Shown here piece by piece: positions 45,717 through 54,697 of a stretch of DNA of 64,000 bases. The position numbers and the translations under genes were made by a program. The DNA lies in NCBI RefSeq assembly GCF_903772925.1, contig NZ_LR812090.1:1508333-1572332 (forward strand), read 5' to 3'. Each line of letters opens with the position of its first letter. Position 1 is the first letter of the stretch. Source of the stretch: Alteromonas macleodii (GTDB taxonomy: Bacteria > Pseudomonadota > Gammaproteobacteria > Enterobacterales > Alteromonadaceae). The notes beneath the pieces are model-generated. The model was not told the origin of the DNA and did not search any database. It saw nothing but the letters and a program-made list of their open reading frames with translations.

Positions 45717-45896
45717 GAAAGAAAGTTGAATTTTTTCAAAAATAGTTTCAATAAACCTCTAAGTTGCTGAAATTTATTGATTATTATAATGATAAAAATT
45801 TCAAAACAAGCGTGGATAAGCTTAATTAAGCGAAAGTTTGCCATAAAACCCTATATAAAATAGGTGTATGCGATAATTTTTATAAAACATTTAGCA

Positions 45897-45940
45897 ATTG
45901 TTTAACCCCTCTAATTGTTTAGAAATGCTACAATTGGTTA
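45897..45940 (+). promoter_or_regulatory. Three ATTGKTTA direct repeats upstream of ackA
   Basis: ATTGTTTA at 45897-45904 and 45914-45921 and ATTGGTTA at 45933-45940 are spaced 17 and 19 bp apart, 38-80 bp before the ackA start. This is a candidate regulator-binding cluster. The spacing does not fit ArcA direct repeats. The rest of the 45717-45896 region is AT-rich with no gene. Confidence 0.4.
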
Positions 45941-45977
45941 AACAGAATGTCTTACCACTTTAATTGAAATTACAAAA

Positions 45978-47159
45978 ATGAAAAAAGAAGTTATTGTTTT
46001 AAACTGTGGCAGCTCTTCAGTAAAGTTTGCCATTATCGACGCCGATACTGGCGAAGCTGGTCTCTCTGGCATTGCAGAAGCGTTGGGAAATAGTGATGCG
46101 AGTTTGTCCTTTAAGCTAAACGGTAAAAAAGAGAAGCAGGCATTGCCAGCAAAGGCAGGGCATACCGAGGCACTTAACGCTATCTCTGAAATTATTGCAA
46201 GCACAGGCGTGCAGCCTATTGCCATTGGCCACCGTGTTGTACACGGGGGGGAAAAGTTTAAAGGTGCAGCCCTTGTAGATGATAGCGTGCTCGAAGCAAT
46301 CGAAGATTATGCGAGCATGGCACCGCTTCACAATATGGCTAATCTAAAAGGCATTGTGACCGCTCAAGCTGCGTATCCAGATTTGCCTCATGTCGTGGTA
46401 TTTGATACTTCATTTTTTCAAACACTTCCTAAAAAAGCCTTTATCTATGCTTTACCGATGTCGCTTTATCGTGAGCATGGCATTAGACGCTATGGCTTCC
46501 ATGGAACCAGCCATAAATTCATTCTCGATAGCATGGCGAAAATTCTTGAAAAACCAGTTTCAGACACAAGCATAATCAGTGCGCATTTAGGCAACGGTTG
46601 TAGCGTGTCCGCCATTGAAAAAGGGCAGGCGGTAGACACCAGCCTTGGCTTCATTCCTTTAGAAGGCTTGGTTATGGGCACGCGCTGTGGTGATTTAGAT
46701 CCTAGCTTGCCAGGTACACTACAGAAAAAGCTTGGTAAAACCGCAGACGAAATTAGCGACCTGTTAAACAAACAGTCAGGTTTGCTAGGTATTTCAGAAC
46801 TTAGCAACGACTGCAGAACCCTAGAAGATGCTGCCCTAGAAGGTCATGAAGGCGCCCTGTTGGCAATCGAAATTTTTTGTTACCGCTTGGCTAAATACAT
46901 AGCGGGCTACATGGTAGCTGTGCCGACGCTAGATGCTATTGTCTTTACAGGTGGTATTGGAGAAAACTCGTCGCTTATTCGAGAGACCACAATGGGATAT
47001 TTCGCTCACTTTGGTATTAGCCTTGATGAGCAAAGAAATATTGACGCGCGATTTGGGCAAGGCGGAAAAATTTCTACCGATACAGCATCAACCTCTGTTT
47101 ATGTCGTACCTACTAATGAAGAATGGGTAATTGCAGCTGAAGCTGCGACCTTCGCGTAA
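45978..47159 (+). CDS. ackA: Acetate kinase
   Basis: The enzyme interconverts acetate and acetyl phosphate with ATP. The 393-residue protein has the ASKHA signatures VLNCGSSSVKFAII, HRVVHGGEKF, RYGFHGTSHKFI, SAHLGNGCSVSAI, DTSLGFIPLEGLVMGTRCGDLDPS and FTGGIGENS. The length fits E. coli AckA (400). It is followed 50 bp later by pta, so the two form the classical acetate operon. A weak ribosome-binding site precedes the ATG. Confidence 0.98.
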   Translation: MKKEVIVLNCGSSSVKFAIIDADTGEAGLSGIAEALGNSDASLSFKLNGKKEKQALPAKAGHTEALNAISEIIASTGVQPIAIGHRVVHGGEKFKGAALVDDSVLEAIEDYASMAPLHNMANLKGIVTAQAAYPDLPHVVVFDTSFFQTLPKKAFIYALPMSLYREHGIRRYGFHGTSHKFILDSMAKILEKPVSDTSIISAHLGNGCSVSAIEKGQAVDTSLGFIPLEGLVMGTRCGDLDPSLPGTLQKKLGKTADEISDLLNKQSGLLGISELSNDCRTLEDAALEGHEGALLAIEIFCYRLAKYIAGYMVAVPTLDAIVFTGGIGENSSLIRETTMGYFAHFGISLDEQRNIDARFGQGGKISTDTASTSVYVVPTNEEWVIAAEAATFA

Positions 47160-47210
47160 AATCAAACTAGCAAGGCCAACGCTCGGACGTTGGCAATAGC
47201 AGGAGTAATT

Positions 47211-49352
47211 ATGTCTCGCAGAATTATGTTGATCCCCGTGGGCACTAGTGTGGGCCTAACAACGGTCAGCATGGGTCTTGTTCGCGCAATAGAAGAACAA
47301 GGTATAAAGCTTAATTTTTTCAAGCCGGTGGCACAGCCTAGAAAGGGCGACAATGGGGAAGAGCGCTCTACGGCGATCATTGCTCACCACGCCAGTGTCT
47401 CGCCGATTGAGCCTTTCGAGCTTGATTACGTTGAGCGTATGATCAGTACCGACAATACTGATGAGCTATTAGAAGAAATTATTGAACGGTTTGAAGAAAA
47501 GAGCGTTCAAGAAGCGGTAACCGTCATAGAAGGGCTAGTGACCACGCGTCATCACCCCTATGCGGAGCGTTTAAACCTTGAAATTAGTCGTGCTCTTGAT
47601 GCCGATATTGTTTTTGTGGCCGTGCCTGGCAACGAATCGACGACAGATATTAATCATCGCCTTGAAATTGTTGTAGACACCTATGGCGGTCATAAAAGTC
47701 AAAAAGTGGTTGGCTGCATCTTTAACAAGGTAAATGCGCCGTTTGATGAACATGGTCGACTTCGTGCCGATATCGGTGCAATAGAAGCGCCAGAGCACGA
47801 CGAAGTGCGCACGCAGGCATTACGTGACTTGCCTATTTTCAAAAAAGGCTTAAGCCTTCTTGGTACGGTTGATTGGAGCGCAGATTTAGTGTCTCCCCGA
47901 GCTACCGACGTAGCAAAGCATCTTAACGCAACCTTGCTTAACGAGGGCGAGCTAGCAGAACGCAGATTAAGCAGCGTTACTTTCTGCGCGCGCGAAATTC
48001 ACAACATGACGCATACCCTTAAACCGGGTGCGTTACTTGTGATGTCAGGCGATCGCGGTGATGTATTTGTGTCATGCTGTTTGGCTGCGCTAAACGGGAC
48101 TAAGCTGGGCGCGCTATTACTTACAGGTGGCTACCAGCCCGATGAAAACATCATGGCACTATGTAGTCAAGCCATGGAAACCGGCCTGCCGGTCATGCTA
48201 GTAAATTCGAATACATGGCAAACAGCTCAAGCACTTCACGCATTCAACCAAGAAGTACCGGTTGATGACAGCCAGCGTATCGAAAAAGTGATGGTGCATA
48301 CAGCGGAAAGCTTAGATGCAAGCTGGGTTAACTCACTAACGCAAAAAGTGTCTCGCCAGAAGAAGCTGTCTCCATCGGCGTTCCGTTTCTACCTTACTAA
48401 CCGCGCAAGACAGGTTAACAAGCGTGTTGTGCTGCCAGAAGGTAATGAGCCTAGAACCGTTGTGGCTGCATCAATCTGTGCAAAACGTGGTTTAGCACGA
48501 CCTGTTCTTATTGGTGATGAAACAGAGATTCGCCGAGTAGCAGAACAACAGGGTGTAGTATTGAGCGATGGCGTAGAAATCGTTTCTCCGAGTGAAATAA
48601 AAGATAACTATGTTGAAGGTTTAGTGGCTCTTCGCGGCCACAAAGGCGTTACTGAAGTGGTTGCAAAAGAGTTACTGGAAGATAACGTGACTTTAGGCAC
48701 AATGATGCTTCAGCAAGATGACGTAGATGGCCTAGTCTCTGGCGCAGTAAATACCACTGCAAACACTATTCGCCCAGCGCTTCAGTTAATTAAAACAGCG
48801 GAAAATGCATCACTAGTATCGTCAGTATTTTTTATGCTGTTGCCTGACCAAGTTTTGGTTTACGGCGACTGCGCCATTAACCCTGACCCTAATGCTCAGC
48901 AACTAGCCGACATAGCTATACAGTCTGCGGAATCGGCGCAAATGTTTGGCATTGAACCACGGGTAGCTATGATAAGTTACAGTACTGGCTCGTCAGGTGC
49001 AGGTAGCGATGTAGAGAAAGTGCGTGAGGCAACTAAGATTGCACAAGAGCTACGCCCTGATTTACTTATTGATGGTCCACTTCAATACGATGCAGCGGCT
49101 ATCGAAAGTGTGGGCAAGAGCAAGGCACCAAATAGCCCTGTTGCTGGTAAGGCAAACGTGTTTGTTTTTCCTGACCTCAATACCGGAAATACCACTTATA
49201 AAGCGGTACAGCGTAGCTTCGACTTAGTGTGTATTGGCCCAATGCTGCAAGGCATGCGAAAGCCCGTTAACGATTTAAGTCGCGGTGCATTGGTTGACGA
49301 TATTGTATTTACAATTGCGCTTACTGCAATACAAGCTGCAGGCAATGTATAA
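47211..49352 (+). CDS. pta: Phosphate acetyltransferase
   Basis: Pta interconverts acetyl-CoA and acetyl phosphate. From ATG 47211 the protein has 713 residues (E. coli 714), with AGGAG upstream; an in-frame start at 47190 is not supported. The N-terminal P-loop-like domain starts MSRRIMLIPVGTSVGLTTVSMGLV, a DRTGG-like domain follows, and the C-terminal catalytic PTA domain starts near residue 385 (FRFYLTNRARQVNKRVVLPEGNEPR). The C-terminal AGKANVFVFPDLNTGNTTYKAVQR motif is conserved. Confidence 0.97.
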   Translation: MSRRIMLIPVGTSVGLTTVSMGLVRAIEEQGIKLNFFKPVAQPRKGDNGEERSTAIIAHHASVSPIEPFELDYVERMISTDNTDELLEEIIERFEEKSVQEAVTVIEGLVTTRHHPYAERLNLEISRALDADIVFVAVPGNESTTDINHRLEIVVDTYGGHKSQKVVGCIFNKVNAPFDEHGRLRADIGAIEAPEHDEVRTQALRDLPIFKKGLSLLGTVDWSADLVSPRATDVAKHLNATLLNEGELAERRLSSVTFCAREIHNMTHTLKPGALLVMSGDRGDVFVSCCLAALNGTKLGALLLTGGYQPDENIMALCSQAMETGLPVMLVNSNTWQTAQALHAFNQEVPVDDSQRIEKVMVHTAESLDASWVNSLTQKVSRQKKLSPSAFRFYLTNRARQVNKRVVLPEGNEPRTVVAASICAKRGLARPVLIGDETEIRRVAEQQGVVLSDGVEIVSPSEIKDNYVEGLVALRGHKGVTEVVAKELLEDNVTLGTMMLQQDDVDGLVSGAVNTTANTIRPALQLIKTAENASLVSSVFFMLLPDQVLVYGDCAINPDPNAQQLADIAIQSAESAQMFGIEPRVAMISYSTGSSGAGSDVEKVREATKIAQELRPDLLIDGPLQYDAAAIESVGKSKAPNSPVAGKANVFVFPDLNTGNTTYKAVQRSFDLVCIGPMLQGMRKPVNDLSRGALVDDIVFTIALTAIQAAGNV

Positions 49353-49406
49353 CGTGCAATTTAACGGGGTAAACTACCTGTCAGTGGTAAGGTAGTTACT
49401 GCTAAT

Positions 49407-49446
49407 AAAAACGGCGCTACTTCAAATGAAGTTAGCGCCGTTTTTT
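49407..49446 (+). terminator. Terminator of ackA-pta
   Basis: An 8-bp GC-rich stem, CGGCGCTA with TAGCGCCG, extends through a one-base bulge to an AAAT loop and ends in six T. A/T-rich arms may let it serve the convergent gene as well. Confidence 0.9.
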
Positions 49447-49463
49447 GCGCTTTTGGTTGTATT

Positions 49464-50255
49464 TTACTCACCCCTCAGCTTGTCATTTTTGAGGGGGATA
49501 CTGTTATTATTTGTATCTCTGGCATTTATGATTACAAAAGCCTCATTGATAAAATCTAAAGTAATCTTGACCCTTCCGTTTTGATTTCCATTTTTTAGTG
49601 CTTCTGGAGATGTGTAAAAGATTGCGTTTAAGTCCAGGTCTAAATCTTTACCATTTGGTAATTCAACGGCTTGTAGAGATGAGTCCAAAATCGCTAAAAC
49701 ATCTTTTTTCGCTCCACCAATAAACCAGTCATAGACATCGTTTCGTTGGTAGCTAGCTGACAAAAATTCGTAGGGAGAACCTTTGACCAAAATGACGCCC
49801 TTAGAGACATAGCCAGATTTATTGTCGAAAGTATTAAGAGAATATTGTGGGTGAGTCGGAGATATTATGTGAGTTTTACTATCTAAAGATGAGTCGTATA
49901 GCTGGTAAGAAAAGTTAGCGATATAGGCACCGAGTGCATCTCTGAAGCGAAAGTAGAGATCTATGTCGCGTTGTTCATTAGTTGAAAAACTAACAGGGGT
50001 GGAGTTTGTAACTGGTTCTCCATCGCCATCAATTTCTAAACTAGTGCGAAATTTATGTGCGGTCGCATTCCTGAAGTTTACAACGGCTATATTGCTTGAG
50101 CCGACTCTTTTCTGGCTCAGTTCTGCTGTCCGTTTCATATCGTCATAGGTACACCCATTACATGGGGTAAGTTTAATAGTAGCACTGGCTTCATAGCTGA
50201 CGAGTGTAGCCGCAATAACTACAATTACTGTAAATAATATAGCCTTAAGATTCAT
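49464..50255 (-). CDS. Unrecognised secreted protein with CNGC motif
   Basis: I do not recognise this 263-residue protein. A Sec signal peptide (KAILFTVIVVIAATLVSYEASA, cleavage near residue 26) is followed by LTPCNGCTYDD, a cysteine pair near the mature N-terminus. The rest is mixed alpha/beta with polar and aromatic residues and no transmembrane segment. Bases look richer in A and T than in neighbouring genes by eye, so it may have been acquired. An inverted repeat, CCCCTCA with TGAGGGG (about 49475-49497), spans its final codons. It stands alone between pta and lnt. The ATG follows GGAGACG. Confidence 0.75.
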   Translation of the reverse strand: MNLKAILFTVIVVIAATLVSYEASATIKLTPCNGCTYDDMKRTAELSQKRVGSSNIAVVNFRNATAHKFRTSLEIDGDGEPVTNSTPVSFSTNEQRDIDLYFRFRDALGAYIANFSYQLYDSSLDSKTHIISPTHPQYSLNTFDNKSGYVSKGVILVKGSPYEFLSASYQRNDVYDWFIGGAKKDVLAILDSSLQAVELPNGKDLDLDLNAIFYTSPEALKNGNQNGRVKITLDFINEAFVIINARDTNNNSIPLKNDKLRGE

Positions 50256-50423
50256 AGCGTCTCCTTCAATTCCTTGGATAGACGAATTCTTTGAGGTTAA
50301 AACGATTCTTTCGCGAAATTAGTATCGCAAGCTCGCACCTTCTGATTTTTTAAGTAATACAAGTTGGATAGGTCCTACATTGGCATAGCATAAACATTGT
50401 TTCAACCCGCTGCTATTGAGCAA

Positions 50424-51938
50424 TCAGCGCTGCCTGCGTTTAATTAAGACCGCGCAAACAAACAGCAGACTAACAATAAACCAAACGCCTAGCTCTTGAA
50501 GATGGTAATACGGTGTAAACCCTCTGGTTGCGACAACTGGCGCCGAAATATTACCTGCCATGAATTGAGGTAGCCGAGCAGTTATTTCGCCTCTGTGGTC
50601 TATAAAAGCCGTAATACCATTATTTGTCGCTCTAACGACAGGGCGGCCTAACTCAAGGGCGCGCATTTGCGCAATCTGCAGATGCTGTGCAGGGCCGTGA
50701 GAATGTCCAAACCACGCATCGTTACTTACTGTAATGATCATGTCGGTATCTTCATATACGTTTGCCATAACTTGATGAGGGAACGCAATTTCAAAACAGA
50801 TAGCGGGCGCTAGGCGAATGCCATTCGCTTCAAGATTAGCTTGCTGATAATCACCACGAGAGAATGACGACATAGGCAAGTCGAATAGAGGGGCGAGGGG
50901 GCGAAGCCAGTCTTCAAAAGGTACGAATTCGCCTACGGGCAATAGATGATGTTTCGAAAAGCGGTTATTGTGGAAATATTGGTAATCAGGGTACGTAGCA
51001 TCTGGCGTGCGTTTACCGAGCACAATTAGGTTGTTCCACGCTTCATCAGTTTCCCAGTTATAGTTAACAATACCAGTAATAAGCGCGGTGTTTTCTTTAA
51101 AAGCTCTTTCGTTAACTTTGGCAAGATAAGGTTGGGCTAAAGGCTCAAGCTTGGGAACGGCCGCTTCTGGCCAAATAATTAGGTCGTTACCCCATAGGCT
51201 TTCGGTTAGCTTCCAGTAGGTGTCCATAGTAGGGCCATCTTGCTCTGGCACCCATCGCAGACTTTGCGCGATATTGCCCTGCGCCATGCCTACTGAGTAG
51301 GTTTTTTGGGGGGCAACCCAAGTATGTTGTTTAAGAAGGTAGCCACTGGTAAATAAGCACAGCGCCACTAGCATTGCGTTGGCGAAAGTTCGCTTATCGT
51401 GAATCAGTGCAAATAGGGTAGCGCTAATAACGATAAGCGCGCTTATACCAGTTTCCCCAATAATAGGCGCAAAACCAGACAGTGGACTTTCTAGCTGGCT
51501 ATAGCCTAATGATAACCACGGAAAGCCACTTAGCATCCAGCTTCGCAACCACTCGGCCACAACCCAGAAAAAAGGCAGTGCCATGGGCCACAATTGGGGA
51601 GAGAAATACCTGGCAGTGAATTTGGTAGCAAGCGCTGGGTATAGCGCCAAATATCCACAAAGCAATGCCATTAAGGCAATGGAGCCGATAAGAGGTAGCC
51701 CACCAAAGTCGGCGATACTTACGTGTACCCAGCTTATGCCAGCGCCAAACCAGCCTGCACCAAATAACCATCCAGCTAGAAAGGGCCGATGCTTCAGCTT
51801 GATAACTTGACGTATAGCAAGTGCGAGGGCAGGTATAGTTAAAAGCCACATATTAAATGGGGCAAAAGCCAGCGTTAAACTTGCGCCGCTTAACACAAGA
51901 AGAAAATGGGGGATAAACCGTTTCAGCATAGAAGTCAT
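50424..51938 (-). CDS. lnt: Apolipoprotein N-acyltransferase
   Basis: Lnt adds the third acyl chain to the N-terminal cysteine of outer-membrane lipoproteins in the inner membrane. The 504-residue protein has six to eight N-terminal hydrophobic segments, then a nitrilase-like periplasmic domain with the catalytic Glu in LIIWPEAAVPKLE, the Lys in the middle region, and Cys in CFEIAFP. A second in-frame ATG lies three codons in. It follows corC, as in E. coli ybeX-lnt. Confidence 0.95.
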   Translation of the reverse strand: MTSMLKRFIPHFLLVLSGASLTLAFAPFNMWLLTIPALALAIRQVIKLKHRPFLAGWLFGAGWFGAGISWVHVSIADFGGLPLIGSIALMALLCGYLALYPALATKFTARYFSPQLWPMALPFFWVVAEWLRSWMLSGFPWLSLGYSQLESPLSGFAPIIGETGISALIVISATLFALIHDKRTFANAMLVALCLFTSGYLLKQHTWVAPQKTYSVGMAQGNIAQSLRWVPEQDGPTMDTYWKLTESLWGNDLIIWPEAAVPKLEPLAQPYLAKVNERAFKENTALITGIVNYNWETDEAWNNLIVLGKRTPDATYPDYQYFHNNRFSKHHLLPVGEFVPFEDWLRPLAPLFDLPMSSFSRGDYQQANLEANGIRLAPAICFEIAFPHQVMANVYEDTDMIITVSNDAWFGHSHGPAQHLQIAQMRALELGRPVVRATNNGITAFIDHRGEITARLPQFMAGNISAPVVATRGFTPYYHLQELGVWFIVSLLFVCAVLIKRRQR

Positions 51939-52032
51939 CTGATGGTGGTTGATAGGTTTTGTTTTACACTGGGGAAGCGCTTAAAAATACGCGCTACCCT
52001 GTGCTGAAATAAACGTTATTGTGACGACGTCT

Positions 52033-52890
52033 CTATTCCAATGAAGGCACTGAAACCTTAAGTTGAATAAGTCGGCGCTTATCAGAGTTAGTCACTTTAA
52101 ACTGAACATCGCCAATGGTGATTTCATCATTGGTTTCAGGCATATGACCAAACGCTTTAAGCACAATACCACCAATGGTATCGGCTTCTTCTTCGCTAAA
52201 TTTGGTTTCAAAAAACTCGTTAAAGTCATCCACTGGAGTTAACGCTTTAACTGAGTATGTCGATTTGTTTAATGGGCGAATATCGTCGGTACCGTCTTCT
52301 TCGGTATCGTACTCATCTTCAATTTCACCCACGATAATCTCTAGAATATCTTCGATAGTCACCAAGCCAGATACACCGCCATATTCGTCTACAACAATGG
52401 CCATGTGATAGCGCTGCTGACGGAACTCTTTAAGTAGAACGTCTACTCGTTTGCTCTCTGGAACGATAACCGCTGGGCGAAGAATATCGCGAAGGTTGAA
52501 TTCTTTTTCTGCATTGAAGGCAAAGGCAAGCAGGTCTTTTGCAAGCAAAATACCTTCGATATGGTCTTTATCTTCACTTATAACAGGAAAACGTGAGTGG
52601 GCAGATTCAAGCATCACCGGTAGAAATTCTTCTACTTTTTGCTCTACATCTATGGTGGTCATTTGAGCGCGAGGGATCATGATATCCCTCACTCGCATTT
52701 CATTTACCCCAATTACCCCTTCAATCATTTCGCGGGTTTGTGGGTCTATGATGTCGTTTTGTTCAGCATCAGTAATAACCGATACTAACTCTTCTTTACT
52801 TTTCGGCTCGCCAGAAATCGAATTTTTTAGTTTATCTAACCAACTCTTGCCTGATGAGCCGTTGGTAGAGTGAGGATTATCGTCGCTCAT
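52033..52890 (-). CDS. corC: CorC/HlyC family CBS-domain protein (YbeX)
   Basis: The 285-residue cytoplasmic protein has two CBS domains (about 68-130 and 135-190, including [14 protein letters not shown] and [33 protein letters not shown]) and a C-terminal CorC_HlyC domain (about 200-280). It lacks the DUF21 membrane domain, as E. coli CorC does. The family is linked to magnesium and cobalt efflux. It lies between ybeY and lnt in a conserved order, with 116 bp before it. Confidence 0.93.
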   Translation of the reverse strand: MSDDNPHSTNGSSGKSWLDKLKNSISGEPKSKEELVSVITDAEQNDIIDPQTREMIEGVIGVNEMRVRDIMIPRAQMTTIDVEQKVEEFLPVMLESAHSRFPVISEDKDHIEGILLAKDLLAFAFNAEKEFNLRDILRPAVIVPESKRVDVLLKEFRQQRYHMAIVVDEYGGVSGLVTIEDILEIIVGEIEDEYDTEEDGTDDIRPLNKSTYSVKALTPVDDFNEFFETKFSEEEADTIGGIVLKAFGHMPETNDEITIGDVQFKVTNSDKRRLIQLKVSVPSLE

Positions 52891-53006
52891 AATGTCCGTT
52901 TAATTGTTAGGTCAACGCCAACGTTAAAATGGTTCGTGCTGGTCGTCAATGTTTTATTGTTATTAAGTGTTAATTTACTTATATAACAGATGGTTATGGT
53001 TATTTG

Positions 53007-53483
53007 TTAATCGTTGACTTCATAAGGGTTATCTATGCCAAGGCTAGCTAGAATATCAATTTCTTTGCTTTCCATTTCCTCGGCATCTGCATCGTCAATA
53101 TGGTCATAACCCATTAAATGCAATAGCCCGTGAACCGTCATGTGCGTGTAGTGATCGCTCACTCTCTTTTGCTGCTCTTCAGCTTCACGGCTAATAACAG
53201 GGGCACAAATAACTAAGTCGCCTAATAAGTTGATTTCAATGCCGGGCGGCGCTTCGAAGGGAAAGGATAGCACGTTTGTCGGTTTATCTTTGCCTCGGTA
53301 TTCATGGTTGAGGCTTTGGCTTTCTGCTTCGTCGGTAAAGCGAATGGTGACTTCTTGCTCGTTCAAACCTTCATACTTGAGAACAGCATTAGCCCAAAGT
53401 TCAAGTTCTGAAGATGACGGAATGGCTGATAAGATAGCCTCGTCACCTTCAAATGCTTGTTGTACATCAATAATGGCTGTCAC
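53007..53483 (-). CDS. ybeY: Endoribonuclease YbeY
   Basis: YbeY is a zinc-dependent single-strand RNase needed for 16S rRNA 3'-end maturation and ribosome quality control. The 158-residue protein carries the HGLLHLMGYDH motif with zinc ligands His118, His122 and His128, plus NHEYRGKDKPTNVLSFPFE and LGDLVICAPV. Its start overlaps the end of phoH by 4 bp, so translation is coupled. Confidence 0.97.
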   Translation of the reverse strand: MTAIIDVQQAFEGDEAILSAIPSSSELELWANAVLKYEGLNEQEVTIRFTDEAESQSLNHEYRGKDKPTNVLSFPFEAPPGIEINLLGDLVICAPVISREAEEQQKRVSDHYTHMTVHGLLHLMGYDHIDDADAEEMESKEIDILASLGIDNPYEVND

Positions 53484-54667
53484 GATGTGCTGTCGTCTTT
53501 TGTTCGAGCATCGTTTGATTGCTCATGATTGTTGCCGTCAGTTAGCTCAGGGCTATTATTGCTAGTTGGCTCAAGGCTATTATTACTAGTTGGCTCAAGG
53601 CTGTTGTCAGTACTAGGCTCAAGGCTGTGCGCTGATTGTTCACGCTGAACACGCAACGCTTCTTCTTTTTTCGCTTTGCGAATACGCTCTTGCTCAGCGT
53701 CATGCACTTCGTAAGCTCTTACAATACGCGCAACCACAGGGTGGCGAACCACGTCTTCAGCATGGAAGAAGTTGAAAGAAATGTCATTTACTTCGCTCAA
53801 TACCTCGATGGCGTGGCGAAGGCCTGATTTGGCACCGCGAGGTAGGTCTACCTGCGTGATATCACCAGTAATCACCGCTTTCGAATTAAAGCCAATACGG
53901 GTTAAGAACATTTTCATTTGCTCTACCGTGGTATTCTGGCTTTCATCCAAAATGATAAACGCGTCGTTTAGCGTACGACCACGCATGTAGGCTAACGGCG
54001 CAACTTCAATAACATTGCGCTCCATAAGCTTTTCAACTTTCTCGAAGCCAAGCATTTCAAATAGGGCGTCGTAAAGCGGTCGCAAGTAAGGGTCTACTTT
54101 TTGCGAAAGATCGCCAGGCAAGAAACCAAGCTTTTCACCTGCTTCAACCGCGGGGCGGGTAAGCAAGATTCGGCGAATTTCTTGGCGCTCAAGCGCATCG
54201 ACAGCAGCGGCAACAGCAAGGTAAGTTTTACCTGTTCCGGCAGGCCCAATACCAAAAGCAATATCGTGGTTAACAATGTTTGCCACATACTGCGCTTGGT
54301 TTGGGTTACGCGGCTTTATTACACCGCGCTTAGTTTTAATATTGATCTCTTTGCCATAACCGCCCGTTGCGTCTTTTTCAATAACGCGGGCTTCTTGAAT
54401 GGCAAGATGAACTTGCTCTGCTTCTAGCTCAGGAATACGACCCTTGATAGGTTGTGTTTCTATATAAAGAAGCTTAAGTAATTCGCTAGCACTTTTTATT
54501 TGCTGCGGTTCACCCAACACCTTGAACGCGTTATTTCGGTAGGTAATTTCTACACCCAGCCTGCGCTCAATTTGTTTAATGTTGTCATCAAAGGGGCCAC
54601 ATAAACTCGACAAACGTTTGCTATCTGCCGGTTCTAAATCAAATTCGTTACTAACCAATGTACTCAA
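53480..54667 (-). CDS. phoH: PhoH-family ATPase (YbeZ) with C-terminal octapeptide repeats
   Basis: The 395-residue protein has an N-terminal KH-like region (FDDNIKQIERRLGVEITYR), then the P-loop ATPase domain with GPAGTGKTYLAVA near residue 138 and a downstream FIILDESQNTT Walker B. YbeZ works with YbeY in RNA handling. The C-terminal tail, after a charged helix (RIRKAKKEEALRVQREQS), contains four tandem copies of an eight-residue unit of the form SLEPTSNN, which is unusual for the family. The encoding 24-bp repeats are listed separately. Confidence 0.95.
   Translation of the reverse strand: MSTLVSNEFDLEPADSKRLSSLCGPFDDNIKQIERRLGVEITYRNNAFKVLGEPQQIKSASELLKLLYIETQPIKGRIPELEAEQVHLAIQEARVIEKDATGGYGKEINIKTKRGVIKPRNPNQAQYVANIVNHDIAFGIGPAGTGKTYLAVAAAVDALERQEIRRILLTRPAVEAGEKLGFLPGDLSQKVDPYLRPLYDALFEMLGFEKVEKLMERNVIEVAPLAYMRGRTLNDAFIILDESQNTTVEQMKMFLTRIGFNSKAVITGDITQVDLPRGAKSGLRHAIEVLSEVNDISFNFFHAEDVVRHPVVARIVRAYEVHDAEQERIRKAKKEEALRVQREQSAHSLEPSTDNSLEPTSNNSLEPTSNNSPELTDGNNHEQSNDARTKDDSTS
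53541..53630. repeat. 24-bp tandem repeat inside phoH
   Basis: Units begin at 53541, 53565 and 53589, with a partial fourth at 53613. The period of 24 keeps the reading frame, so copy-number change would add or remove eight residues of the PhoH tail. The middle units are nearly identical in DNA, suggesting recent expansion. Confidence 0.88.
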
Positions 54668-54697
54668 GCTACTCTTTTCCTCGCTATAAAATTGTTT

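Noticed and set aside
45897-45940. ArcA-box direct repeats
   Set aside because: The repeats are spaced 17 and 19 bp, not the 11 bp of ArcA sites.
49475-49497. Second terminator after pta
   Set aside because: The CCCCTCA/TGAGGGG repeat lies inside the end of the minus-strand gene and lacks a T-run.
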